The translations under genes and the position numbers were made by a program. From Accumulibacter sp. (lineage in GTDB: Bacteria > Pseudomonadota > Gammaproteobacteria > Burkholderiales > Rhodocyclaceae), in the NCBI RefSeq assembly GCF_036625195.1, contig NZ_JAZKUG010000001.1, positions 1,922,001 to 1,986,000 of the forward strand: a DNA stretch of 64,000 nucleotides, read 5' to 3'. Below the pieces are notes generated by a model. The model was not told the origin of the DNA. It did no database searches and saw nothing but the letters and a program-made list of their open reading frames with translations. The first letter of the stretch is position 1. Each line of letters begins with the position of its first letter. Positions 45,242 through 55,381 of the stretch are shown one piece after another.

Positions 45242-47158
45242 TCAGGCGGCGTGGCCGCTGGCGCATCGCGTCTTGCCGCCAGCAGAAAGGCAGACGCGGT
45301 TGCGGCCGGCGTTCTTGGCAGCGTAGAGGGCCTTGTCGGCGGCGCGCAGCATGTCGTCGGCCTCGTCCATGCTTTTCTCCCGGTTGGCGACGCCGATGCT
45401 GACCGAAGTCTGGATCTCGACGTTGGCGACGGTGATCCGCAGCTCACGTACCATTCGGCGCAGCCGCTCGGCCGCCAGCAGGGCGGCGCGCGGGTCGGCA
45501 TCGTGGCACACGAGCAGGAACTCCTCGCCGCCGATGCGGCTGACGCTGTCGTCCTTGCGGGCGGCTGCCTGGATCGCGCGCGCCACCTCCTGCAGGACCT
45601 GATCACCGATGGCGTGTCCGTGGCGGTCGTTGATCGACTTGAAATGATCCACATCGATCATCAGCGTCGCGACCGGCTGGCCGGTCCGCTGCGAGGCGCT
45701 CCAGAAGCGTTGCAGTGCGTCCATTCCGGCACGCCGGTTGGGCAGCCCGGTCAACAGGTCGGTCATCGCCGCATGTTCCAGGCGGCGGTTGCTCACAGCC
45801 AGTTCGGCGGCGAACTGCTTGAGCTGGGCGCGGTCGTGCTCCCAAGCCTCGAGCAGCTTGGTGTAATGCTGCGCGGCGCGCATGCGGGCACTCAGTGCGC
45901 GCAGGTTCACCGGCTTCGTGACGTAGTCGTCGACCCCGGCCTCGAAGGCCTCGATCAGCTTCTCGTCGGTCACTTCACCGGTCAGCATGATGACGTACAT
46001 CGACTGACCCCAGTCGGTGGCGCGCAGCGCCCGGCAGAACTCGAGGCCGTCCATGACCGGCATCAGCCAGTCGGTGATGACGATTTGCGGCAGCGCCTCG
46101 ACGGCGACCGCGAGGGCCTCTCGGCCATTCTCGGCGGTGAAGACGGTGCACTCGAGGAGGTCCGAGAGCAGGGCTTCGGTGAGCATGCGGCTGCTCGGTT
46201 CGTCCTCGACCAGCAGTACACGCTGGCGAGGAGCGCCGCTGCTTGTCTCCTGTCGCGCGTGGGGAATCGGCGCGTTGGCCATGGTGTCGAAGGACGGCGG
46301 CGCGGTGGCCGGCAGTTTGAGCAACTCGGCCCAGTCCTGCCATTCGCGTACCACCTGATCGAAGACTTCGCCGAGAGCCTGGGCATCGAGTCCGATCTTG
46401 CCGCCGAGGAACATGAGTTCGGCAATGTGCCCGCTGCGCTCGGCGACCGGCGAGTGGCCAAGGTCGGCCATTCGTCGCGCCTGGAAAAAAAGTTGCGCGA
46501 GTTGATAGGGGCGCGAGCCCTGGCTGAAGCCGGCTGCTTCGGGCCGCTCATGGCAGGAAACGGGTTCGACAAGGGCGTTGGGAATGCCGCAATCGGCCAG
46601 GACGGCAGCGGTCACCTCGTTGTGGTCGGCACCCAGACGTTCGCGCTCGAGCAGTTGCAGCGCTTTTCCGTCATGCTCCTCCGCGAGGATCGCAGCGTAC
46701 TCTGCGGGGTGGGTCGTCGCGAGCACCAGGGCGCCGATCTGCGCCAGCAGACCGCAGGCGAACAGTTCGTCCGCCGCCGCAATCCGCGTCAGGCCACCCA
46801 GGGCGTGACAGGCAACCGCCATCAGCAGCGAATGTGACCAGAACGTGGCGTGGTCGAAGGCACTGTCCTGGCCATCGAGATACTGGTCGACGAGCGAGAA
46901 GCCCATCGCCACCTGCCGCACGGTGCCCATGCCGAGGCGCAGGACGGCCTCCCGGATCGATGCGACGGGCCGGCCACCGGAACGTGCCAAGTTGCACAGG
47001 CGCAACAGACGGCTCGACAGGGCGGGGTCACTCTGGACGACCTTTGCCACCTCGTCGAGCGTTGCATCTTCTCGCCGGCAGATCTCGAGGACGGCGAGCG
47101 CCACGCCTTTCGGGCTCGGTAGCCGGCCACTGATGCGAAGCTGTTCGATCCTGTTCAT
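45242..47158 (-). CDS. HDOD - receiver - GGDEF signalling protein
   Basis: A 638-residue cytoplasmic protein with three modules. Residues about 10-210 are an HDOD domain (LPSPKGVALAVLEI, SDPALSSRLLRLCNLA, LRLGMGTVRQVAMG). Residues about 310-430 form a receiver with VLLVEDEPSS, the phospho-acceptor Asp in VITDWLMPVMDG and Lys in DYVTKPV. The C-terminal GGDEF domain has TDLLTGLPNRRAGMD and SRIGGEEFLLV with the RxxD inhibitory site (RKDD). A kinase phosphorylating the receiver is probably encoded elsewhere. The ATG at 47158 is preferred to a GTG 12 bases upstream. Confidence 0.9.
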   Translation of the reverse strand: MNRIEQLRISGRLPSPKGVALAVLEICRREDATLDEVAKVVQSDPALSSRLLRLCNLARSGGRPVASIREAVLRLGMGTVRQVAMGFSLVDQYLDGQDSAFDHATFWSHSLLMAVACHALGGLTRIAAADELFACGLLAQIGALVLATTHPAEYAAILAEEHDGKALQLLERERLGADHNEVTAAVLADCGIPNALVEPVSCHERPEAAGFSQGSRPYQLAQLFFQARRMADLGHSPVAERSGHIAELMFLGGKIGLDAQALGEVFDQVVREWQDWAELLKLPATAPPSFDTMANAPIPHARQETSSGAPRQRVLLVEDEPSSRMLTEALLSDLLECTVFTAENGREALAVAVEALPQIVITDWLMPVMDGLEFCRALRATDWGQSMYVIMLTGEVTDEKLIEAFEAGVDDYVTKPVNLRALSARMRAAQHYTKLLEAWEHDRAQLKQFAAELAVSNRRLEHAAMTDLLTGLPNRRAGMDALQRFWSASQRTGQPVATLMIDVDHFKSINDRHGHAIGDQVLQEVARAIQAAARKDDSVSRIGGEEFLLVCHDADPRAALLAAERLRRMVRELRITVANVEIQTSVSIGVANREKSMDEADDMLRAADKALYAAKNAGRNRVCLSAGGKTRCASGHAA

Positions 47159-47316
47159 CGTCCCTGGCACTGCTCGCCGATCATGGGCTGCAGTCTACCG
47201 GTCCAGTGCCGCTCGCCACAAGCACGACGTGATGCGCGCGGTGCGATGGCGTCCGGCCGCGGTGCCGGATGATCGATGGTGATTCTCCGCCGCTTGTCCG
47301 ACCGGCTGTCGCCAGG

Positions 47317-48651
47317 TCACTCGCGGACGGCGCGCATCGCCCGCCGCAGCAACTCGCCGAGCAACAGCGATGCCAGCACCAGGCTGACCACCGACGCCAG
47401 CCAGAAGCCGCTGGCGCCCATCGGCTGCGGCGAATGGAAGGCGAGCCACCAGCCGCCAAACAGGCCGACGCCCCAGAAACAGAGGACATGCACGCACATC
47501 GGCGCGAAGGTGATGCGGTAGCCGCGCAGGGCATGTGCGGCAATCGTCTGCACGGCGTCGAAGATCTGGTAGAAGGCGACGTAGCCGAGCAATCCGAGGG
47601 CGACCGCCCGCACCGCCGGATCATCGGTCCAGGCGTCCGCCAGCGGCATCGCGAGCAGCCAGACGATGCTGCCGAGCAGGGTCGACAGGCTGCCGGCGAG
47701 CAGCAGTGCGGCGGTGATCGATCGTCCGGCGCGATGCCAGTCGCGTGCGCCGGCGGCCTGGCCGACCTGCGCCAGCGTCGCGATGCCGAGGGCCAGCGGC
47801 AGCATGTAGCAGATGGCAGCCAGGTTGGCGACGATGCGGTGGCCGGCGACGACGGTTGCCCCGAGTTGGGCGATGAACAGCGCCATCAGCGTGAACGACG
47901 AGATTTCGACGAAATGCGAGAAGCCCATCGGCACCCCGAGTCGCAGCAGGCGGGCCAGCGGCCGGGGTTGCGGCAGCTGCCAGCCGGCGAACAGGCGGTA
48001 TGGCCGCAGTGCCCTGGCGCAGCGCAGGTAGGCGGCGGCAGAGAAGAGGGAGAAGAAGGCGACGACGACATTCGACAGGCCGCAACCGACGACGCCGAGC
48101 GCTTCTCCGCCCCAGGCGCCGGTCACCAGCAGCGATGCCAGGAGCGCATGCAGGAGCGTGCCGCCGAGACTGATCAGCAGCAGTGGCCGCGGTCGCCCGA
48201 GGGCGTTGCAGAAGGCGTGGAAAGTGCGGTAGAGGAGAATTGCCGGCATGCCGAGCGCGAGCAGCGCCAGGTAGGCCCGTGCCCTCTCCTCGACCACCGG
48301 GTCGATGCGCGACAGTGCCAGCAGGGGCGCCGGATTGAGGAGGACGATGACGCCGGGGATCGCCAGCAGCAATGCCAGCCACAACGACTGCTGCAGGGCA
48401 GCGGCAATCTCGCCGTCACGACCGGCGCCGTGCAGATGGGCGACCGTCGGAGCCACCGCCTGCAGCACGCCGACCAGAGCAAAGACGACCGAGATGTAGA
48501 TGCCACCGCCGACAGCCACCGCGGCCAGGTCGTCGGTGGCGTGGTGGCCGAGCAGGGCGGTGTCGATGACCATCATGCCCATCGAACTCAACTGCGCGAG
48601 CAGCATGGGCAGTGCGTGTGCGAGGAGGCGACGGGTGTGGTGGACGAGCAT
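47317..48651 (-). CDS. MATE-family efflux transporter (NorM-like)
   Basis: A 444-residue membrane protein with 12 hydrophobic segments in two related halves, the MATE layout. Family patterns include LPMLLAQLSSMGMMVIDTALLGHHATDDLAAVAVG at the start and GVPMGFSHFVEISSFTLMALFIAQLGATVVAGHRIVANL in the second half. MATE proteins export cationic or aromatic compounds with Na+ or H+. It lies on the minus strand, divergent from the phenylacetate-CoA ligase gene. ATG at 48651 begins directly before the first helix. Confidence 0.92.
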   Translation of the reverse strand: MLVHHTRRLLAHALPMLLAQLSSMGMMVIDTALLGHHATDDLAAVAVGGGIYISVVFALVGVLQAVAPTVAHLHGAGRDGEIAAALQQSLWLALLLAIPGVIVLLNPAPLLALSRIDPVVEERARAYLALLALGMPAILLYRTFHAFCNALGRPRPLLLISLGGTLLHALLASLLVTGAWGGEALGVVGCGLSNVVVAFFSLFSAAAYLRCARALRPYRLFAGWQLPQPRPLARLLRLGVPMGFSHFVEISSFTLMALFIAQLGATVVAGHRIVANLAAICYMLPLALGIATLAQVGQAAGARDWHRAGRSITAALLLAGSLSTLLGSIVWLLAMPLADAWTDDPAVRAVALGLLGYVAFYQIFDAVQTIAAHALRGYRITFAPMCVHVLCFWGVGLFGGWWLAFHSPQPMGASGFWLASVVSLVLASLLLGELLRRAMRAVRE

Positions 48652-48842
48652 CGGGCCGGTGCGGGGCGGGACGGCCTCGCAGCGTACCCGATTTCACCGT
48701 TGCTGCGGCTGCGCACGCTGCCCGGGTGGCGATCCGTGCGCCGCTGGCGAAGAAAAATGCTCCGGATTGCGACCCTGCTTATTGAAAGAGACCCGCGTAT
48801 CGTCTAGGGTTTCGGCTTTCGCCAATCCGGGAGATCAGGAAG

Positions 48843-50156
<1,314 letters not shown>

Positions 50157-50330
50157 CCCCCGCCAGAGCCTCATTTCTTCTTGCGCTGCAACGGTGCAGC
50201 GGGTTGCCCGGACGGAGGACGCTCGTCGAGCGGGGGGCTGCGTGTTATCGTTGCGTCCGCGCGGCAAGAAAGGCAGGCGGCCATTTCCTGCACCGTTGCC
50301 GACGATACCGGGGAGCTTCCGTCTCGCGCC

Positions 50331-51161
50331 ATGAACCTCGTCTTCGATGGTCCCGGCCAGCCCATGGGGCTGGTCCCGCACAGCCTGGTCGCCCTGCTGC
50401 CGCTGGCCGTCTGGGCCTATCGGCGCTTCGTCGGCAGGCGGGGCGGTTCGCTCGTCTGGCTTCTTGCCGCCGTCGGCATCTTTCTGCTGACCAACGGCAT
50501 CGTCTTCTGGGACCAGTCGCGGGTGCGGAGGATGGCGGCGGACGGCACGCTGCAGGTGACGCGCGGCAACATCACCCAGAGCTGGCACATCGTCTCGCGC
50601 GAGCGCGACTGGACGAGCCGCACGCTGAGCTACCGGACCACCGTCAGCGAAGGTTTCGACGTCGGTGGTGTGCGGTTCCGCTGGAACATCGGCGACAGCT
50701 TCTCGCCGGCAACCTTTTCCAATGCGGCTGAGCCGCCGCTCGCCTTTCCCGAAGGCGCCGCGGTCGAGGTCAGCTGGTTCGTCGATCCTGCCAGCGAGGA
50801 CGAGCGCCGCATCGTCCGCTTGCGCATGGAACCTGGCGGCGCACGGGCCACCGTTGCCGACGCGGAGTTCGCCGCGGTGATCGCCGGATTCGTCACGGCG
50901 CTCGAGTCGGCTGACGGGACGCGGCTGGCCGGACTGGTGCAGTTTCCCGTGAACTTCGCTGGCCATATGCTGGGCGCCGGGCAGGTGGACGACCTGCGGG
51001 CGGCGCTGGCGATGCCCGCGCTGCAGACCTGCCTGCGAACCGCTGCCACTGAAGCCTTGCCCGACGGTTCGCGGCGCATCGTCTGCCACGGCGTGACGCT
51101 GGTCTTCGCCAAGGCCGCTGGCGATGTGTGGCGGCTGCGCGAGCTGCACCAAGGATCCTGA
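50331..51161 (+). CDS. Unknown membrane-anchored protein
   Basis: A 276-residue protein that I do not recognise. Two hydrophobic helices lie near the N-terminus (about residues 18-35, VPHSLVALLPLAVWAYRR, and 43-63, SLVWLLAAVGIFLLTNGIVFW). The remaining 200 residues form a soluble domain in two parts, with ITQSWHIVSRERDWTSRTLSYRTTVSEGFDVGGVRFRW and a C-terminal beta-rich part. The ATG at 50331 was chosen because the hydrophobic anchor starts there; the frame is open 50 codons earlier. The topology suggests the domain lies outside the cytoplasm. Confidence 0.6.
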   Translation: MNLVFDGPGQPMGLVPHSLVALLPLAVWAYRRFVGRRGGSLVWLLAAVGIFLLTNGIVFWDQSRVRRMAADGTLQVTRGNITQSWHIVSRERDWTSRTLSYRTTVSEGFDVGGVRFRWNIGDSFSPATFSNAAEPPLAFPEGAAVEVSWFVDPASEDERRIVRLRMEPGGARATVADAEFAAVIAGFVTALESADGTRLAGLVQFPVNFAGHMLGAGQVDDLRAALAMPALQTCLRTAATEALPDGSRRIVCHGVTLVFAKAAGDVWRLRELHQGS

Positions 51162-51278
51162 TCCGCCAGGCGGAAGTCGTCGGCAGCGGGCCCCAGTGCC
51201 CGCGGGCGCGAGCGGGCGGACGCCGCCGCAGGTCGCTGCGCAAACTCCGAGGACATTCCGGAAAGGGTTTTTTCGACG

Positions 51279-51653
51279 ATGAACAAGCTGGCTCCCCGAC
51301 TGCGCGCGACGGCCTTAGCCCTGTTCCTCCTGCCGGCAGGCATGACCGGCGCCGCTGGGCAGGCCGGTGCCTTGCAGGGCGAATACGAGTTCCATGGCCG
51401 GACGCGCGTCGATCCGCCTGCCGACGAGGCAAGGGACACGCATCTCGGCCTGGTGCTCGAAGGCGCGGTGGCGCGCGAGCTCTATCGGCGCCTGCGCGTG
51501 CGCGCCGTGCGCGATCCCTGTCTCGATGACGGTTCGCGCAGCAAGACGCAGGGACCGTTGCGCTGTACCGAGATGGCGAATGGGCGCAGCTGGCGCTGCG
51601 AGTTCGCGATCCAGCTGGACAGATCGATCCTCGTCGCCGATGGCGTCTGCTAG
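51279..51653 (+). CDS. Small secreted protein of unknown function
   Basis: A 124-residue protein with a signal peptide (about residues 1-28, RATALALFLLPAGMTGAAGQAGA). The mature part has three cysteines and an internal repeat-free sequence: GEYEFHGRTRVDPPADEARDTHLGLVLEGAVARELYRRLRV and CTEMANGRSWRCEFAIQLDRS. Cysteines could form a disulfide in the periplasm. GGAAAGGG lies near the start (51258-51268). No known family was recognised. Confidence 0.6.
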   Translation: MNKLAPRLRATALALFLLPAGMTGAAGQAGALQGEYEFHGRTRVDPPADEARDTHLGLVLEGAVARELYRRLRVRAVRDPCLDDGSRSKTQGPLRCTEMANGRSWRCEFAIQLDRSILVADGVC

Positions 51654-51722
51654 GAGGGCCGGCTGGCGGCGGCTGCCGCGGCGTTGATGACCGGCGGCCA
51701 TGCTGCCGGCGCCGGCTGGCCC

Positions 51723-53030
51723 CTATGGTGCCGCGTCGTCGTCCTGCACCAGGCTGCCGACGCGCGTCGCCGACTGGCGCAGCTTGTCGAGGTTGCCCTC
51801 GGCGCAGTCGATGTAGCTGTGGATGCCGATGATTGGCGGCAGGTCACGTTCGGAGTACAGGCGCAGCGTCCGGATCAGCGATGTCCGGGTGTTGTACTCC
51901 TTGAGTTTGGCGCACTGGAACTCGTCCCAGCAGACCGGCGAAGCGGTGTAGTCGGGCGACAGGACGGCGATGAAATGGCGCGTCCGGTTGACCGCATCGG
52001 AGATCAGGCTGAGCCACTGCCCGCCGACCGGGATCGAGTCGCGATCGTAGAAGATGCGTGCCGACGGTGCGCTCTGCTGCAGGGCACGAACGAACTCGGC
52101 GACCTCTTTCTCCTGGCGGTGCGCATAGCTGATGAAGAAATCGTAGGCGCCCCGGTCGTCACTGACGGCGGTTTCCGGAACCGTCCGACCGGCGGCGGCT
52201 GCCGCCGCGGGACGGCGATCGATGCGCGCGAAGAGACGCTGCAAGAGTGGCTTCTCGTCGTCGTCGGCGGCGCTCAGCAGTTCGTCGCGCAGGTGTCGCT
52301 CGCAGCGGTTGATCAGGTTTTCGGCGAGTTGCCGCCGCGGCGGTTCCTCGCCGCCCGCGCGCCGACCGGCGATCCGCTGCTCGTGGCGCTGCCGCGATGC
52401 GGCGAACAGGGTGGCGGCAGCGGATGCCGTGGCGGCCGAGAAGGCGACGATCTTCAACTGCCTGATCGGCAGCCCCTGCTCGAGCCAGAAGATCGCGGCG
52501 TCGAGCAGCCGCGGCAGCAACTCGTCGAGCGCGACCTGCTGGTTGCCGGTCGCCAGCAGCGGCATGGCGACGCTGGCGATGGCGAAGCGTCGCTCGGCGT
52601 AGCGCTCGGGGATGATGAAGTTGTTCAGGCACCGGAAGACGAAGCCGACGCGATCCTCGATGTTCGGCCGCTCGACGCCGGCGTGGGCGACGAATCCCGG
52701 ATGCGAAGGCTCGAAACAGATGATGCGGCGAAAGTTGAAGCGGCTGGCGAGCTCCGGCGACAGCGGCCTCGAAAGCCAGCAGCCGAGGCGGACGCGCTCG
52801 TCTTCCTCCTTCCGGCGGGCGATCTCACGCATGTCGAGACCGCTTTCGAAGAGGCTTCTGAACAATGTCCCGGGATCTGGCGTGTAGCTGTCGGGAAAGG
52901 CCGAGACGACCAGCGCGTCGACCGCGTGCGCCGGCGGTATCGCCGCCAGGTCGCCGGCCAGCAGCTGGATGCAGGCTTCGGGCTCACCGCCGCGCTGGCG
53001 CACTACCTGAAATTCGTCAATGATCCGCAT
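51723..53030 (-). CDS. Macro-like domain fused to a TIR domain
   Basis: A 435-residue protein with no signal or membrane helix. The C-terminal ~140 residues (from about 297) are a TIR domain: AYDFFISYAHRQEKEVAEFV, IFYDRDSIPVGGQWLSLISDAVNRTRHFIAVLSPDYTASPVCWDEF. The catalytic glutamate position is filled (Glu370 in CWDEF), so NAD+ cleavage is possible. The N-terminal part resembles a macro (ADP-ribose-binding) fold by eye: VDALVVSAF, FRRIICFEPSHPGF and VAMPLLATGNQQVALDELLPRLLDAAIFWL. The domain assignment of the first part is tentative, because the Asn of the usual NAAN motif is missing. TIR-containing proteins often act in phage defence. Confidence 0.72.
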   Translation of the reverse strand: MRIIDEFQVVRQRGGEPEACIQLLAGDLAAIPPAHAVDALVVSAFPDSYTPDPGTLFRSLFESGLDMREIARRKEEDERVRLGCWLSRPLSPELASRFNFRRIICFEPSHPGFVAHAGVERPNIEDRVGFVFRCLNNFIIPERYAERRFAIASVAMPLLATGNQQVALDELLPRLLDAAIFWLEQGLPIRQLKIVAFSAATASAAATLFAASRQRHEQRIAGRRAGGEEPPRRQLAENLINRCERHLRDELLSAADDDEKPLLQRLFARIDRRPAAAAAAGRTVPETAVSDDRGAYDFFISYAHRQEKEVAEFVRALQQSAPSARIFYDRDSIPVGGQWLSLISDAVNRTRHFIAVLSPDYTASPVCWDEFQCAKLKEYNTRTSLIRTLRLYSERDLPPIIGIHSYIDCAEGNLDKLRQSATRVGSLVQDDDAAP

Positions 53031-53378
53031 TTCAGACCTCCCGCTGAATGTTGGCTGCCGCGCCGCCCCCGCTGCGCTCGACGGCCCTGAACGGCATCGA
53101 CCGGGCGCACGGCGCGATGTCGCTTGCCGAGCGGTTGGCCGTGCTCGAGCAGGCAGTCTCTTCGCTGGGCAGCGCGTGCGTCGCGTCGGTGCAGCCGCCA
53201 TCGTACTGCAGCGGCGTGAGCTGTGGGCACCACTGGCGACGGGCATCGATGATACGCGCAGAGCCGTCTGCACTTCGCCGGACGCGCGCCGGCTAGAATG
53301 GCGGCAGCCGCACGCGGCGTGGTTGGCGCCGGGGTTTGCCTGATGCACCCGCAAGCGGAATCTCTGGAGCCCTTCGTC
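53031..53378. other. Divergent intergenic region between the TIR gene and a small membrane gene
   Basis: About 350 bases with no supported gene. An 82-codon open frame at 53048-53296 on the plus strand has no recognisable features and is probably chance. A TAGAAT at 53293-53298 could be a -10 element for the next gene, but its -35 is poor. Confidence 0.45.
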
Positions 53379-53594
53379 ATGCGCAAACTGATCATCGGTC
53401 CGCTGCTCGCCTATCTGGCAGGCCTGCGTTTTCCGGTCCTGTTCGGCGTCGCCGCCGTACTCTTCATCATCGACCTGTTCGTTCCCGATTTCATCCCCTT
53501 CGCCGACGAGATCCTGCTCGGCCTCGGCGCTGCGCTGCTTGGCGCGTGGAAGAGGAAGCGGCAGGAAGGTGGCTCCGGGTCGGTGTCGTCGTAG
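53379..53594 (+). CDS. Small DUF6116-like membrane protein
   Basis: A 71-residue protein with one long hydrophobic region (residues 3-50) containing LRFPVLFGVAAVLFIIDLFVPDFIPFADEILLGLGAALLGAW. The pattern LRFP-LF and DLFVPD-IPF-DE followed by a basic tail (KRKR) is like the small membrane proteins grouped as DUF6116; I state this from memory of the family. The ATG at 53379 has GGAG 10 bases upstream. Earlier in-frame starts exist at 53298 and 53343. Function unknown; association with the inner membrane is likely. Confidence 0.62.
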   Translation: MRKLIIGPLLAYLAGLRFPVLFGVAAVLFIIDLFVPDFIPFADEILLGLGAALLGAWKRKRQEGGSGSVSS

Positions 53595-53928
53595 GGATCG
53601 ACGTCGGTTGGGCGTACAGGAATCACGGGGGCGCCGCCGCGCCGTCACGGTGCCGGCTCGGGCAGGCGCGGATGGAGCGTGCAGCATCTGTTGACCGCTG
53701 CATACGGTTTGCCGGCGATCGCGGTTTGCTGGGCCGTAGCCGGCGAGCCGCTCGTCCGCAGCCTGCGCCGGATGCGTTTTCGATGGGCGGCCAACGGGCT
53801 TGCAGATGGTCGAGCCAGGGGCTATGCTGGGATCAAGGCCGACCTGATCGCCTGCTGGCCGTGAGAAGCGGCGCCTGCGTTGTTGCTGGTCTTGCCCGTG
53901 AGCCCCTTTTCGTGCGCGAGGATGCTTG
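53595..53928. other. Intergenic region before the DUF3300 gene
   Basis: About 330 bases with no supported gene. A short plus-strand frame (53679-53864) has no recognisable features. A TTGACC at about 53690 has no suitable -10 partner at normal spacing. The DUF3300 ribosome-binding site (GAGG) lies at its end. Confidence 0.45.
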
Positions 53929-55344
53929 ATGAAATCGATCTGTTCCCGACCCGGCGCGCTGCTGACGGCGCTCGTTTTCGCCCTTTCGCCAGCGCTGGCG
54001 CAACAGCCGCCGGCGGCATCGCCCGCGGCGGCAGCCAAGCCGGCGGCGAAGACCTTCTCGCAGCAGGACCTCGATCGGCTGCTGGCGCCGATCGCCCTCT
54101 ATCCCGATGCGCTGCTGGCGCAGATCCTGATGGCCTCGACCTATCCGCTGGAAGTCGTCGAGGCGGCGCGTTGGTCGAAAGCCAATCCCAAGGTGAGCGG
54201 CAAGGCGCTCGAGGATGCCATGGCGAAGCAGTCGTGGGACCCGGCCGTGCGGGCGCTGACCGCCGTGCCGCAGGTGTTGCAGCAGATGAACGACAATCTC
54301 GACTGGATGCAGAAACTGGGCGATGCCTTTCTCGCGCAACAGCAGGACGTGATGGATACGGTGCAGGGTCTGCGGGCGCGGGCCGACGCCACCGGCAACC
54401 TGAAGACGACCGAGCAGCAGGTGGTGCGGACGGAGGTGCAGGGTAGCCAGAAGATCTACGTCGTCGAGTCGCCGAAGCCGGAGGTGGTCTATGTGCCGAC
54501 CTACAATCCGACCGTGGTGTACGGGAGCTGGTGGTATCCGACGCCGCCCTACTACGTCTATCCCCCCGCCTATGTCTATCCGCCAGGTCTGGCATTCGCC
54601 ACTGGCGTCTTCGTCGGCGCGGCGATCTGGGGTGCCGCCAATTGGGGTTGGGGCCGCGGCAACGTGGATATCGACGTCAATCGCTACAACTCGTTCAACC
54701 GGACCAACATCAGCAACAGCAACTGGAGTCACAACGTGGCGCACCGCGGCGGCGTCGCCTATCGGGATCAGAACGTCGCCCGTCAGTACAACCGCGGTGG
54801 CAACGCGCAGGCTGCCGCGGCGCGCGAGCAGTTTCGCGGCCGCGCCGAAAGCGGACGTTCCGAACTGAAGGGAATGGACCGCGCCGAGCTGAACGATCGC
54901 GTGCGCTCGGCCGACGATCGCACGCGGGAGAACCTCGGCGGTCGCGGTGATGGCGGTCGTGCTGAGCAGGGCCGCGGCGACGGTGGCCGCGGCGGCGATC
55001 GTGCCGCCGTCAGCGATCGCATGCAGGGCGGCGATCGTGGTGGGGCCGCAGCAGGACGCGACCGTTTCGACGGCGGTGGCGCGCGCGCCGATGCCGGCGA
55101 TCGTTTCGGCGGTGGCGACCGACACGCCGGCTCCGCTTTCGGCGACCGTTCGGGTGGCGGCTTTTCCGGCGTCGGCAACGGCGCCTCGACGCGTGAGGCG
55201 AGCCAGCGTGGCCACGCCAGCCGCGCCGACATGGGCGGCGGCCGTACGGGCGGCGGCGCCAGCTTCGGCGGCGGTGGTCGGGGTGGCGGCGGTGGCGGCT
55301 TCGGCGGTGGTGGCGGCCGCGGTGGCGGCGGCCGTGGGCGCTAG
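53929..55344 (+). CDS. DUF3300 domain protein, secreted, glycine-rich tail
   Basis: A 471-residue exported protein. Signal peptide to about residue 25 (ALVFALSPALAQ), then the DUF3300 domain: FSQQDLDRLLAPIALYPDALLAQILMASTYPLEVVEAARWS and PEVVYVPTYNPTVVYG. A hydrophobic segment follows (PPGLAFATGVFVGAAIWGAANWGWG), and the last ~190 residues are rich in Gly, Arg, Asp and Ser with GGGGRGGGGG-type runs, likely disordered. Function is unknown. It is followed 37 bases later by a DUF2950 gene on the same strand, a pairing seen repeatedly in Proteobacteria. Confidence 0.88.
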   Translation: MKSICSRPGALLTALVFALSPALAQQPPAASPAAAAKPAAKTFSQQDLDRLLAPIALYPDALLAQILMASTYPLEVVEAARWSKANPKVSGKALEDAMAKQSWDPAVRALTAVPQVLQQMNDNLDWMQKLGDAFLAQQQDVMDTVQGLRARADATGNLKTTEQQVVRTEVQGSQKIYVVESPKPEVVYVPTYNPTVVYGSWWYPTPPYYVYPPAYVYPPGLAFATGVFVGAAIWGAANWGWGRGNVDIDVNRYNSFNRTNISNSNWSHNVAHRGGVAYRDQNVARQYNRGGNAQAAAAREQFRGRAESGRSELKGMDRAELNDRVRSADDRTRENLGGRGDGGRAEQGRGDGGRGGDRAAVSDRMQGGDRGGAAAGRDRFDGGGARADAGDRFGGGDRHAGSAFGDRSGGGFSGVGNGASTREASQRGHASRADMGGGRTGGGASFGGGGRGGGGGGFGGGGGRGGGGRGR

Positions 55345-55381
55345 GCAACGCCGGTCCCCATTTTCAGCGGAGAAGAAGACG

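Noticed and set aside
53048..53296. Open frame of 82 codons on the plus strand
   Set aside because: No ribosome-binding site, no recognised features and low-complexity composition.
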